Positions 53,584 to 62,750 of a stretch of 64,000 nt of DNA are shown here, piece by piece. Numbering within the stretch: position 1 is the first letter of the stretch; each line of letters opens with the position of its first letter. A program made the translations under genes and the position numbers. The notes under the pieces were generated by a model. That model saw only the letters and a list, made by a program, of their open reading frames with translations, was not told where the DNA came from and ran no database searches. The DNA is from Saprospirales bacterium. GTDB lineage: Bacteria > Bacteroidota > Bacteroidia > Chitinophagales > Saprospiraceae. The stretch covers positions 124,001 through 188,000 of the forward strand of contig JADJBL010000003.1 in NCBI GenBank assembly GCA_016703765.1, given 5' to 3'.

Positions 53584-55635
53584 ATGACCCCTCCCAAACA
53601 TTCCCTGATCATCTCCGCCCTTGTGCTCTACGCCGGAATTCTTTCCGCCCAGGGCCCCGACCCCGTCCAGACCCGCTTGTACGAAAACCACCGCCTCTTC
53701 GACCGGGGCAATCCGGTGGTCTTCAACCCGGAATGGGGGCCTTTCTTTCACGGGGTGGCCTCGGGCGATCCGCTGGAAGACCGGGTGGTGATCTGGACCC
53801 GCGTGACGCCTGAGTCGAGCGCCGGAGAACCCGTAGAGGTGAGCTGGAAAGTGGCCACAGACCCTCTATTACAAGAAGTGGTCCTGTCGGGGGAGGCCCT
53901 GGCGGATACCTCAAAGGATTATACGGTGAAAGTGGACGTGGCGGGACTCAGCGCAGGAACCACTTATTACTACGGTTTTTACGCCCTTGGGAAAAACTCC
54001 CTGACCGGCAAGACCAAAACCACACCCGGCGGAAACAACCCGAACCACCTGAAATTCGGCGTGGTTTCCTGCAGTAATTTCCAGGCGGGTTTCTTCAACG
54101 CATACGGGCGATTGGCCGAACGCAAGGACCTCGACGCGGTGATCCATTTGGGCGATTACATCTATGAATACCCAAACGGGGTTTACGGCAACCCCGACCT
54201 CTTCGAGGAGCGGCCCGTCGAGCCGGAAACCGAGATCCTGTCCCTGGCGGAATACCGCACCCGCTATTCAACATACCACCTGGACACCAACCTCATCCGG
54301 GTGCACCAGCAACATCCCTTTATCGCCGTTTGGGACGACCATGAAACCGCCAACAACTCCTATGCCGACGGCGCCCAAAACCACGACACCCTGACCGAGG
54401 GGCCCTGGGCCGATCGAAAGGCTGCCGCTAAAAAAGCCTACTTCGAATGGATGCCCATCCGCGATGACGCGGAGGAACAGGTGTACCGGACTATCCAATA
54501 CGGAGAGGTCCTCGATCTGATCCTGCTGGATACCCGGCTGGAAGGCCGGAATAAGCAACTGGACGACGCTACCGACCCCGCCCTGTTCGACCCGAACCGC
54601 ACTATCCTGGGGCCGGAGCAAAAGGCCTGGCTGCTCGGCCAATTGTCCGCCTCCACGGCCAAATGGAAAGTGCTCGGTCAGCAAGTCCTTTTCGGGGAAT
54701 TGAACGTGGGCTGGGCGGCCTTGCAGGATAGCTCCGCGACCTATTACGAAGTGGAAAGTTTCTTCCTCGATATCTGGGACGGCTACCCGGCAGAACGGCA
54801 GCAGTTGATCGATTTCGTGCAGGATAACCAGATCGACAATGTGGTCGTCCTCACGGGGGATATCCACTCCGCTTTCGCACTCGATGTCCCGAAACAGGCG
54901 GTAAACCTGACATTCGACCAGGGCCTGCCCTATTACGGCCCGACCGATTACAACCCCGCTACCGGGGCGAATTCTGCCATGGTCGAATTCGTCACCCCCA
55001 GCATTACCTCCCCTAATTTCGACGAAAATATCGGATTGCTGCAGGCCTCTGTATTCCAGCTCCAGCTCAACAACCCCATCCTGATCAGCGGAGGAAACAG
55101 CCTTGGAAACCCCAACCCGCACATCAAATACGCCGACCTGATCCAGCATGGGTATTATATCCTGGATATCAAACCGGACAGCGTGCAGGCCAATTACTAT
55201 TATTCCCCGATCGCCACGCCCTCGGAGCAGGAACAATTTCAAAAAGCCTGGTATGCGTTGGATGGGGAGAACCACTTGCGCGCCGCCGGCGCCCCCAGCG
55301 GACCCAAAGCCGTGCAGGACATCCCCGCGCCCTCCGACCCTCCCCTTACCGGCACGAGGGAGGAAAAGCCCTCTGTCCTGGCCGTTCTGGGAGTTTACCC
55401 CAACCCGTTTTCGGGGCAGGTCACCCTGCACTATTCACTGAGGGAAAGCGAAGACATGCTCATCCGCCTGCTGGATGCCAATGGACGAGCGGTACAGGAC
55501 CTGATGCAGGAAAAACTTCCGGCAGGAACCTATTCTTTGGAATTGGATGGAAAAAGCCTCATCCCGGGCTTGTACCTCTGCGAGATCCGGGTGGACGGCA
55601 AAACCATGACTATCCCTCTAATTAAGGCGGATTAG
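53584..55635 (+). CDS. Alkaline phosphatase D-family (PhoD) secreted phosphoesterase with T9SS sorting domain
   Basis: 683 residues. A signal peptide (1-22) is followed by a PhoD N-terminal domain (FFHGVASGDPLEDRVVIWTR) and the metallophosphatase domain with FGVVSCSNFQAGF, HLGDYIYEY, AVWDDHETANNSYADG and LTGDIHSAF, which supply the metal ligands. The last ~80 residues form a Por-type sorting domain: VYPNPFSGQVTLHYSL then a late GLYLCEIRVDGK, directing export through the type IX system. It releases phosphate from phosphodiesters outside the cell. Its stop overlaps the convergent ATP-grasp gene by 4 bp. Confidence 0.92.
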   Translation: MTPPKHSLIISALVLYAGILSAQGPDPVQTRLYENHRLFDRGNPVVFNPEWGPFFHGVASGDPLEDRVVIWTRVTPESSAGEPVEVSWKVATDPLLQEVVLSGEALADTSKDYTVKVDVAGLSAGTTYYYGFYALGKNSLTGKTKTTPGGNNPNHLKFGVVSCSNFQAGFFNAYGRLAERKDLDAVIHLGDYIYEYPNGVYGNPDLFEERPVEPETEILSLAEYRTRYSTYHLDTNLIRVHQQHPFIAVWDDHETANNSYADGAQNHDTLTEGPWADRKAAAKKAYFEWMPIRDDAEEQVYRTIQYGEVLDLILLDTRLEGRNKQLDDATDPALFDPNRTILGPEQKAWLLGQLSASTAKWKVLGQQVLFGELNVGWAALQDSSATYYEVESFFLDIWDGYPAERQQLIDFVQDNQIDNVVVLTGDIHSAFALDVPKQAVNLTFDQGLPYYGPTDYNPATGANSAMVEFVTPSITSPNFDENIGLLQASVFQLQLNNPILISGGNSLGNPNPHIKYADLIQHGYYILDIKPDSVQANYYYSPIATPSEQEQFQKAWYALDGENHLRAAGAPSGPKAVQDIPAPSDPPLTGTREEKPSVLAVLGVYPNPFSGQVTLHYSLRESEDMLIRLLDANGRAVQDLMQEKLPAGTYSLELDGKSLIPGLYLCEIRVDGKTMTIPLIKAD

Positions 55636-56846
55636 TCTTTCGGATGATCCGGCGGAGGGGCGCTGGCCAGGTAATCGCGTTGAACGATCGCGGCATATTC
55701 ATCCAGCAGCTCTAAAACCCTTTTCTTTTCGGGTGATTGGACGATGAAGCCCACGTGGTTTTTCTTGGCCAGGCGCCATACCACTTCGGGGGCCTGGAAC
55801 GGCGACATGTCCGGGTGTTCCTGTCTGGAAAGGGAAATGAGGACCCCGGCGAAGTCCTTGCGGGGAGCGGGGATCTTGTACCGGAGATCCTTGGCCACGG
55901 CGTCTTCCAGCATGGCCCATTCATGCCACAAATTGATGCCGGACGACTTTTCGATCATGTCCGACAAATGAGCGCCTCCCACCCGGGAGGAGGTTTCCAG
56001 AAAATAGAATTGCCCCGTCTCTCTCGACTTTATAAATTCTGTATGGGACGCGCTGGAACGCATGCCGAAGGCCTTCATCACCTTGTCTGTCAATTCTTTC
56101 AGACTGGCGTCCTCCCAGGTGTCGAAATCGACCGTTACCGAGCGGAAAATGCCACCCCCGTGGGCCACATCGAAGGGAGGGGTCAGGTAGCGGGAGGTGC
56201 GGCAAAAAAGCGCTTTCCCTTGCATGTAAAGGGCATCGGCGTGATAAACATCGCCGGGCTTGAAGGACTCGATCAGGAACCGGTGGCGGTTTTCTCCCAA
56301 CCCATCCAATACAGGCCAGAGCTCCTCTTCGGAATGTATCTTTTTTATACCCGTGGCGGATGCCTCTGATCGGGGTTTGACTAGCCAAGGCCCTTTTACC
56401 TCCCGGGCGTAGTGCCGGATATCGTCGTCGTGGAACAGGGGGGAAAATTCTGGAACCGGAATGCCCGCGTCGCGCGCCTGGATGCGCATGGCTAATTTGT
56501 CGCGAAAATATCGCGCAGTAGTCGAGCCCATGCCTGGGATGCGATACTCTTCGCGGAGGTAAGCGGCTTTTTCCACGTCAAAATCATCGAGCGCCACGAT
56601 CCGGTCGATCTTGCGCGAGCGCATCAGGTGGGCAAGGCCGAGGCTCAATTGGTTGAGGTTCTCCGGGGTGTTTTCATCGGTGTCGAGGAAAAACAGGTCG
56701 TCGAGTGACTCCCTGGGCCAGTCAGCGTGCTCGAGCGATTTTTTGGTGACCAGGTAAACGGTGTTTCCCGCTGCTTTCAGCGCCCGGAGGAATATCTGGC
56801 CCTTTAGAAAACAGGAAATACATAAGAAGGAAAGGTTCTTTTCCAT
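55632..56846 (-). CDS. ATP-grasp domain protein (biotin-carboxylase/CarB-like)
   Basis: 404 residues. A Rossmann-like N-terminus (LSFLCISCFLKGQIFLRALK) is followed by an ATP-grasp domain from ~115: GPWLVKPRSEASATGIKKI (nucleotide Lys and glycine loop) and RFLIESFKPGDVYHADALY. The metal-binding end is FYFLETSSRVGGAHLSDMIE with Glu and Arg. Such proteins ligate or carboxylate small acids; the substrate is unknown. It is the second gene after the M17 aminopeptidase on the minus strand (31 bp gap), so a peptide-metabolism link is possible. There is no glutamine amidotransferase beside it, unlike the 12.6-15.7 kb ligases. Confidence 0.8.
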   Translation of the reverse strand: MEKNLSFLCISCFLKGQIFLRALKAAGNTVYLVTKKSLEHADWPRESLDDLFFLDTDENTPENLNQLSLGLAHLMRSRKIDRIVALDDFDVEKAAYLREEYRIPGMGSTTARYFRDKLAMRIQARDAGIPVPEFSPLFHDDDIRHYAREVKGPWLVKPRSEASATGIKKIHSEEELWPVLDGLGENRHRFLIESFKPGDVYHADALYMQGKALFCRTSRYLTPPFDVAHGGGIFRSVTVDFDTWEDASLKELTDKVMKAFGMRSSASHTEFIKSRETGQFYFLETSSRVGGAHLSDMIEKSSGINLWHEWAMLEDAVAKDLRYKIPAPRKDFAGVLISLSRQEHPDMSPFQAPEVVWRLAKKNHVGFIVQSPEKKRVLELLDEYAAIVQRDYLASAPPPDHPKD

Positions 56847-56877
56847 ACCCCGTGCTGCTTAAATATTTTATAATCAA

Positions 56878-58392
56878 TCACACCTGCGGCCGGAGGCTGC
56901 CGATGAGGTCTTCGAAATATTCCAGCAACAACCGCACGCCGTAAGCCGTGGCGGTTTTCTGGATGCCGAACTCCGAATCCGTGACCGCGACCCCGGCGAT
57001 GTCCAAATGCGCCCAGGAAGGGTGACCATCTATGAATACTTCCAGAAATTTTGCGGCGTAGATCGCGCCGGCGGCCGGCTTCCCGCTGAAGTTTTTTACA
57101 TCCGCCAGGTCGGACTTGATGCCGTCTTTGAAATCGTCCCAGATGGGGAGACGCCAAAGCCGTTCGCCGACCCGATCGCCGACCCTGATGAGCGAGTCTG
57201 CGAGGTGGTCGTTGTTGCAAAAAAGCCCTCCGGCGGTATAGCCGAGGGTCCGGATCGTGCTGCCCGTGAGGGTTGCCAGGTCGATGAGGACATCGGGTTT
57301 GTAATTTCGAACGGCATAGCTCAGCCCATCGGCGAGGATGAGGCGCCCCTCGGCGTCGGTATCGATGATCTCGATCGTTTTGCCGCTGTAGGAGGAAATG
57401 ATCTCGTTGGGTTTGACGGCAGTAGCGTCTACGCTGTTATCGGTGGCGGGCACCAGTCCGATCACCCGGAGCGGGAGGCCCAGTTTTGCACAGACCTCCA
57501 CGGCGCCCATGACCGCTGCGGCGCCGCCCATATCGCTTTTCATATAGTGCATATTGGCCGAGGGCTTGATGGAAAGCCCTCCCGTATCAAAGGTCACTCC
57601 CTTGCCGATGAGGCAGATGGTAGCCAGGGGCGCTTGTTCCTTCGGCTGGTAATCCATGAGGATAAAAACCGCGGGATCCGTGCTGGCCTTGTTGACGGCG
57701 AGCAGGGCGTGAAAGCCCTCTTTTTCGAGCGCGGGCTTTTCGATGATCCTCACCTGAACGCCCTGCTCCCGGCCGCACTTTTCCGCCCATTGGGCGAGGG
57801 CCTGAGGGGTGATATGGTTGCTGGGCTTATTGACGAGGTCGAATATCTCCAGTTGGGTGGAGGCGATCATATGGACGCGGTTCAGGGCGCCAGAGGCTTG
57901 TTCTTTGCGGTTTTCCGGGAGAAAGATCTGGAGTTCGGCTTTGTCTTCCTGGAAAGGGGAGAGCTTGTTATCCTCCGTCTTGTACATGCCCAGTTGATAG
58001 CGGCCCAGGTAAACGCCATTCAGCGCAGCTTCGAGGTTTCGGAGCCAGGGCCCGTCTTCGGTCCAATGATCGATAGACAATCCGATGCAGGCGGGCAATT
58101 TTGCCCGGTATCGGTGGATAAAGCTGCGCAGGGCGGCGAGCACACCGGAAAAACCGGGGTTTTCACCCAAACCGAGGAGATAGACCTTCTTAGGGGAGTT
58201 GTCCCAGGACAGGTACGCAAAAAAGACCTCTTTCGGGTCGCCGCAAAAATCCTTGGCGAGATCGGAATCGCTGATGCCGGCTTTTTCAAACCTGCCAAGC
58301 CATTCCCGCGGAAGGACCTGGTTCTTAAAACAGGGGACGACGAGGACATCGGCTGTTTCTGCGGTTATTCGGGTCTTCAATTCTACACGCAT
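56878..58392 (-). CDS. Leucyl aminopeptidase family protein (M17)
   Basis: 504 residues from the ATG at 58392; a TTG 11 codons upstream is less likely. M17 catalytic domain at the C-terminal two thirds: the metal/substrate signature IDTDAEGRLILADGLSYA (NTDAEGRL-like) is present, with LIGKGVTFDTGGLSIKPS and MKSDMGGAAAVMGA before it. It releases N-terminal amino acids from peptides and needs two metal ions. Cytoplasmic, likely hexameric. It precedes an ATP-grasp gene on the same strand. The family is secure. Confidence 0.94.
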   Translation of the reverse strand: MRVELKTRITAETADVLVVPCFKNQVLPREWLGRFEKAGISDSDLAKDFCGDPKEVFFAYLSWDNSPKKVYLLGLGENPGFSGVLAALRSFIHRYRAKLPACIGLSIDHWTEDGPWLRNLEAALNGVYLGRYQLGMYKTEDNKLSPFQEDKAELQIFLPENRKEQASGALNRVHMIASTQLEIFDLVNKPSNHITPQALAQWAEKCGREQGVQVRIIEKPALEKEGFHALLAVNKASTDPAVFILMDYQPKEQAPLATICLIGKGVTFDTGGLSIKPSANMHYMKSDMGGAAAVMGAVEVCAKLGLPLRVIGLVPATDNSVDATAVKPNEIISSYSGKTIEIIDTDAEGRLILADGLSYAVRNYKPDVLIDLATLTGSTIRTLGYTAGGLFCNNDHLADSLIRVGDRVGERLWRLPIWDDFKDGIKSDLADVKNFSGKPAAGAIYAAKFLEVFIDGHPSWAHLDIAGVAVTDSEFGIQKTATAYGVRLLLEYFEDLIGSLRPQV

Positions 58393-58478
58393 GGGCTGGT
58401 CCGTTTCCGATTCTGGAGTGCACAAAGTCCAAAAGTAAAGATAGTCCCCTTCTTTTGGAAAGATTGGTTTTCAATTTT

Positions 58479-59614
58479 TTATCTACCGAAGAAAAGCCAT
58501 TCCACCGCTTTCGGAAATTCTCTTCCCCAGTGCTCTTCGTTGTGTTCGCCTTCCGGGTCGATGGAGATCTTGAATTCGAGGTTTTGCGTGTCCTTTCCCC
58601 CTCTTTCCAGCGCCTCCCGGTAGCCGTTGACATTGGGGATCATGGACATCCCTTCTTTCCCGCCGGCATAGATATAAATTTTGGAGGCCAAAGGCCCTCC
58701 GAACGAGGGACCATGGTGGGGAATATTCGGGTCCACCCAAAGGCTGGGAGAAAAAACCATCAGCCTGCCATAGACCTCGGGGTACATAAGCCCGGCGTAG
58801 ATGGTGATCAGGCCTCCCATCGAGCTCCCCCCAATCCCGGTGTGGATGCGGTCGGGGAGGGTCCGAAAATGCTGGTCAACATAGGGTTTGAGCGTATCGG
58901 CCAGAAAGCGGGCGTATTTTTTGCCATCGCCAATGCCCAATTTGGTTTGGTGGGAAGGGGTAAATTCCGCAATCCGTTCATCGGCCGCATGGTCGATGGA
59001 AATAATGATGATATCGGCAAGGCCCTGCTCGGCCATAACGGCCAGTTTCTTGTCGACGGCCCAATTGCCGAAAGGGGCGTAATCGTCAAACAGCTTTTGG
59101 CCGTCCTGGAGGTATAAAACCGGATACCGCTTTTCGGAACTGTGATAGTCGTGGGGCAACAGGGCTGCAATCCGCCGGGTTTTTATCAGTTGAGGGATCT
59201 CGAAGCGCTCGGATATGACCTGGATCGAAGGGAGCAGGCCGGGCTCGTAGCTAAGGCCTTTGCTTTTCCATCGCGGCGCATGGTCCACTACCAGGTTCTG
59301 CGGCTTTTCCAGCCGCCTGTTGGGGGGATGCTTCCAAATGCATCCACTTCCTGGTCGTCCCAGCCTCCCTTGACATATTTATACACCAGGGGAAAAACAG
59401 GGGGCTTTTCCCGGGGAAACCGGAACTGAAAATGTCCGGGGCTTAAACGGGTTAGCTGGAAGCGCCCGGGGTCGATGGCCCAATCGTTGAAATTGCCCGT
59501 AACCAGGACCGGCCGCTCATCCTCTATCGGGGTGTGCAATTCCAGGAGGAGGCCTGTTTCGTGTCCGTCTGCATTTTTTTCCGCCATAAGCCGTTTTTCG
59601 TCGCCTGAACCCAT
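58479..59614 (-). CDS. Esterase with N-terminal carbohydrate-binding-like (CBM48/AMPK-type) domain, frameshifted
   Basis: An N-terminal frame (from ATG 59614) and a C-terminal frame join into ~378 residues if one C is added to a C6 run on the coding strand (59322-59327): IPPNRRLEKPQNLVVDHAPR. The first ~95 residues form an AMPK-beta/CBM48-like fold (VLVTGNFNDWAIDPGRFQLT, LVYKYVKGGWDDQEVD). The rest is an alpha/beta-hydrolase of the D-esterase family with YPVLYLQDGQKLFDD, nucleophile elbow GGSSMGGLITIYAG and a late His in DPEGEHNEEHW. Known members with this layout are putative feruloyl- or siderophore-ester hydrolases. No signal peptide is evident. The break is likely a sequencing error. Confidence 0.8.
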
Positions 59615-59692
59615 GTTTCGACCCGGATTGAAAGGGAGGTAAAAATAGGTTTTATATGCAAAGCGCTTACCTTTACTTTTAAAATATTCGTC

Positions 59693-60826
59693 ATGCTCAG
59701 ACTTGTACTTGCTCTTTCCTTATTTTTTTCCCTGACTAGCGCTTTGCCGTCCCAAACCCTGACCGGAAGCTTTTACTACGACGGAATCCTCCGGGATTAC
59801 CGCCTTTATTTGCCGGACGATTACGACGGTTCCGAGGCCTGGCCCCTGGTTTTCAACCTCCACGGCTATACGTCCAACGCCTTTCAGCAGGAGCTCTATA
59901 CCCAAATGAACGTCATCGCCGACACGGGGCGCTTTCTGGTATGTTACCCCAACGGGGTGAACAACGCCTGGAACGTAGGTTTGGGCCTCGGCGGCCCCGA
60001 TATCGACGACGCGGGCTTCCTCAATGCCCTGCTCGACACCTTGTTCGTGCATTATGCTGTCGATCCCTCCAGGGTATACTCCTGCGGAATGTCAAACGGG
60101 GGGTACATGAGCTATAAGCTCGCCTGCGAATCGGCCGATAGGTTCGCCGCTATCGCATCCGTTACGGGTAGCATGGTTCCGGCGGAGGCGGCCCTTTGTT
60201 TCCCTTCGAGGCATATGCCCGTCCTGGAGATCCACGGCACCGGGGACCTCGTGGTACCTTACGAAGGCCTGGTCAACTCCCTCTCCATTCCGGAGCTGCT
60301 TCAATTCTGGACGGGGCAGAACGGATGCCAGGGGGATCCCGAAGTGATACCGATACCCAATACCTCGATTACGGACGGCTGTACGGCCGAGCTTTTCCAA
60401 TACAACGATTGCCTGGACGGCACCGAGGTTTGGCATTACAAGGTGACCCTGGGTGGCCATACCTGGCCGGGAAGTTTCCTGATCGTGGGGGTTACCAACC
60501 AGGATTTTAACGCCAGTTCGGCTATTTGGGAATTCTTTCTCCGGCATACCCTCAATGGCCCGAGCGCGCTGGCAGAGCAGGAGGAGGAAGCCTTTCAGCC
60601 CGCCTTATACCCTAATCCCTTTACGGAGGGGTTTTCCGTGGCAATTCCGGAAGGCCGGGCCTTCGATATTTCCGTCTGGAACTATCTGGGTATGCGGGTT
60701 TGGAACGCGGAGAACCAGGTCGATGGGGCTGACATTTCCGGAGCGGGTTGGCCGGCCGGGGCTTACTGGGTCAGCATGCTGAGTAGCGAAGGGCGCCGTT
60801 ATACCCGGATGGTAGTCAAGCGATAA
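59693..60826 (+). CDS. Secreted esterase, PHB-depolymerase/LpqC family, with T9SS sorting domain
   Basis: 377 residues. Signal peptide (1-20) then an alpha/beta-hydrolase: WPLVFNLHGYTSNAF (oxyanion), nucleophile elbow SCGMSNGGYMSYKLACE, and late catalytic residues in LEIHGTGDLVVPYEG (Asp) and LGGHTWPGS (His). The last ~75 residues are a Por-type C-terminal sorting domain (LYPNPFTEGFSVAIPEG, then GAYWVSMLSSEGRRYTRMVV). It would be exported by the type IX system and cleave polyester or feruloyl-type esters outside the cell. A strong hairpin terminator (60837-60870) follows. Confidence 0.88.
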   Translation: MLRLVLALSLFFSLTSALPSQTLTGSFYYDGILRDYRLYLPDDYDGSEAWPLVFNLHGYTSNAFQQELYTQMNVIADTGRFLVCYPNGVNNAWNVGLGLGGPDIDDAGFLNALLDTLFVHYAVDPSRVYSCGMSNGGYMSYKLACESADRFAAIASVTGSMVPAEAALCFPSRHMPVLEIHGTGDLVVPYEGLVNSLSIPELLQFWTGQNGCQGDPEVIPIPNTSITDGCTAELFQYNDCLDGTEVWHYKVTLGGHTWPGSFLIVGVTNQDFNASSAIWEFFLRHTLNGPSALAEQEEEAFQPALYPNPFTEGFSVAIPEGRAFDISVWNYLGMRVWNAENQVDGADISGAGWPAGAYWVSMLSSEGRRYTRMVVKR

Positions 60827-60836
60827 AAAATAAAAA

Positions 60837-60870
60837 AAGAAAAGGCCCCGCGGAAGCAGGGCCTTTTCTT
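60837..60870. terminator. Terminator between the secreted esterase and the transglycosylase
   Basis: 12-bp stem (AAGAAAAGGCCC / GGGCCTTTTCTT) with a 10-nt loop, flanked by A and T runs on both sides. Serves both convergent genes. Confidence 0.8.
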
Positions 60871-60883
60871 TTAGAGGCAAAAT

Positions 60884-62041
60884 TTATGCTTTGCGCGCGG
60901 TGCTGTTGCCGGAGGCTACAAACAGGACCAGTTCCTGGCGGAAGTAGAGGAATTCGCTCTGGAGTTTATTCCACTCCATGATCTCGTACTTGGTGCATCC
61001 GTGTTGATCGGCGATCGATTCGAGGGAATCGCCCGCTTCGACGAGCAGGGTGGTTCCGCCTTTGGCGTCGAGGGTTTCCTTTTGCTGAGCGGAAACCAGG
61101 TCGGTTTTGATGTTGTCATTGCCCGACCAGCGGAGGTAATCCTGGAATGCCATGATACCGAGTTCCGGAAGGGTGAGGTAATGACCTTTGGCGCTGGCCG
61201 GAATGATGCCCTGGCGGAATGCCGGGTTGAGTTTCCGGATCACGCTGATAGAGATACCCGTGATGGAGGCCAGTTTGTTCAGCGGCAATTGGCTGTACAC
61301 CTTGATCGTGCGCGAAAAGCGCAGATCGTATTCCGGGAAAGCGGGTTGCAGTCCGTGTTTGGAATAATACTCGGCCAGGTAGGCGGCAGCGATAAACCGG
61401 GGCACATAGACCTGGGTCTGGGAGGGCAGGTGTTCGCGGATTTGCCAGAAATCCTTGCTTCCGCCTGCGCGGATGGCTTTCTGTACGTTGCCCGGGCCGC
61501 AATTGTAGGCTGCCAGCGCGAGTTCCCAGGTGCCGAACTGCTTGTACAGGTCGGCCAGGTAGCGCACGGCGGCTTCGGTAGAGCGGTGGGGATCGTGGCG
61601 CTCGTCTACATAGGTGTTGACGTGCAGCCCGTACTGTTGGGCGGTTGTGGTCATTAATTGCCACAATCCGGCGGCGCCCGCTTCCGATACCGCGCTGGGG
61701 CGGAGTGCAGATTCTACCATCGCCAGGTACTTCAATTGGCTGGGGAGCCCGTACAGGTTGAGGTAGAATTCGAATGCGGGAAAATACAATACCGTACGGC
61801 CCAGCATGGCTTCGGATCCTTTCCGGCCATTGGTAACAAATTCGCTGATAGAAGACTGTACGGATGGAGTAAACCGGAGAGATACCGGTAGGTTGAGGGC
61901 CTTCAGTCGCGTTTGAAGCAATGTTTCGTCAATTGCTTCGACGAAGGCAGCGGAGTGGGGTTTTTTTTCGGCCGCGCTACTGTTTACTGCAATAGCAGTT
62001 AAAGCCAGCAGCAGCAGGCTCGTTGTCCATGGGAAATTCAT
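60884..62041 (-). CDS. Lytic transglycosylase with LysM domain
   Basis: 385 residues from the ATG at 62041 (MNFPWTTSLLLLALTAIAVN, signal peptide); a longer open frame to 62119 is not convincing. The SLT domain shows the catalytic Glu in AMVESALRPSAVSEAGAAGL and the family block LALAAYNCGPGNVQKAI. A C-terminal LysM-like segment (LLVEAGDSLESIADQHGC) binds peptidoglycan. It cleaves the glycan backbone to anhydro ends. The promoter on the same strand at 62276-62306 predicts a long leader of ~230 nt containing a GAACGAAC-type tandem word. Confidence 0.88.
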   Translation of the reverse strand: MNFPWTTSLLLLALTAIAVNSSAAEKKPHSAAFVEAIDETLLQTRLKALNLPVSLRFTPSVQSSISEFVTNGRKGSEAMLGRTVLYFPAFEFYLNLYGLPSQLKYLAMVESALRPSAVSEAGAAGLWQLMTTTAQQYGLHVNTYVDERHDPHRSTEAAVRYLADLYKQFGTWELALAAYNCGPGNVQKAIRAGGSKDFWQIREHLPSQTQVYVPRFIAAAYLAEYYSKHGLQPAFPEYDLRFSRTIKVYSQLPLNKLASITGISISVIRKLNPAFRQGIIPASAKGHYLTLPELGIMAFQDYLRWSGNDNIKTDLVSAQQKETLDAKGGTTLLVEAGDSLESIADQHGCTKYEIMEWNKLQSEFLYFRQELVLFVASGNSTARKA

Positions 62042-62119
62042 AATGTTCACTTTATGCGAAGGCCGCCAACGGTTGTCCCACCAGCTCTTTAAGTCGATGT
62101 GCCGCAAACGCAAGCACAC

Positions 62120-62750
62120 CGCCGTTTAGAGGCCGGTCGCATCGGTTTTTGTCAAAATGCCAAACTACTAAATGGGTGCATGTGTAGAAATGGGCAAATA
62201 GCCGGTGGGAGTTTAAGGGATTTAAAAAAAGCTCGTTCGTTCAAAAAAAATGTTCGTTCGTTCTTGGATAAGCCACAAAGGTATTGGGTTTCCGCTTACC
62301 AGTCAACTTTCTTTTCAGTTTATTTTCGATTTTGGAACAATATTGGGAAGAAAATGCAGATTTAAGTCGAATTATTGTTCAAAAATCGGAATGAAAGAGA
62401 GATAATCCTGAAAAAATAGCTTTGGGAATATGCCTGCTTAGGGGCGAAAACCGATGTTTTTGAGGTAAATTTATTATGTATCTAATTGTATATCAGTCAA
62501 TTTGTTGGTTTAGACGGCGCTTTGTCCCCGAGGTCACCGAAATGTTAAAATTTTTGATTCTCTTTTTGGAAAATAGAAAAAAAATGTGGAAAAACCCTCG
62601 AAATATCATTAATCGGGTGTAAAGAATTTATTTTGTCAATAAATAGATGATAATTTAGTAAGTTGTGCAGAAGCGCGATTTGGCAGGTTTCAAAGCCCGC
62701 ACGTGCAAAACAGACTTTTCATTACATTTGTAACAACAGGACACAAATCA
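62120..62750. other. Divergent intergenic region with no gene seen
   Basis: The gap between the transglycosylase (minus) and the sensor gene (plus). It holds the minus-strand promoter at 62276-62306, repeated GTTCGTTC words around an A8 run (62231-62263), and AT-rich sequence up to 62700. A TACATTTG element at 62723-62730 may be the -7 box of the sensor gene. No convincing ORF or RNA gene. Confidence 0.6.
62276..62306 (-). promoter_or_regulatory. Promoter of the lytic transglycosylase gene
   Basis: The minus strand has TTG at 62306-62304 and TACCTTTG at 62283-62276, spaced exactly 20 nt. The predicted start near 62269 leaves a leader of about 228 nt to the ATG at 62041. Confidence 0.6.

Noticed and set aside
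57007..58623. 538-codon plus-strand frame across the M17 aminopeptidase
   Set aside because: The minus strand carries a complete M17 protein with its metal motif; the plus frame is a shadow.
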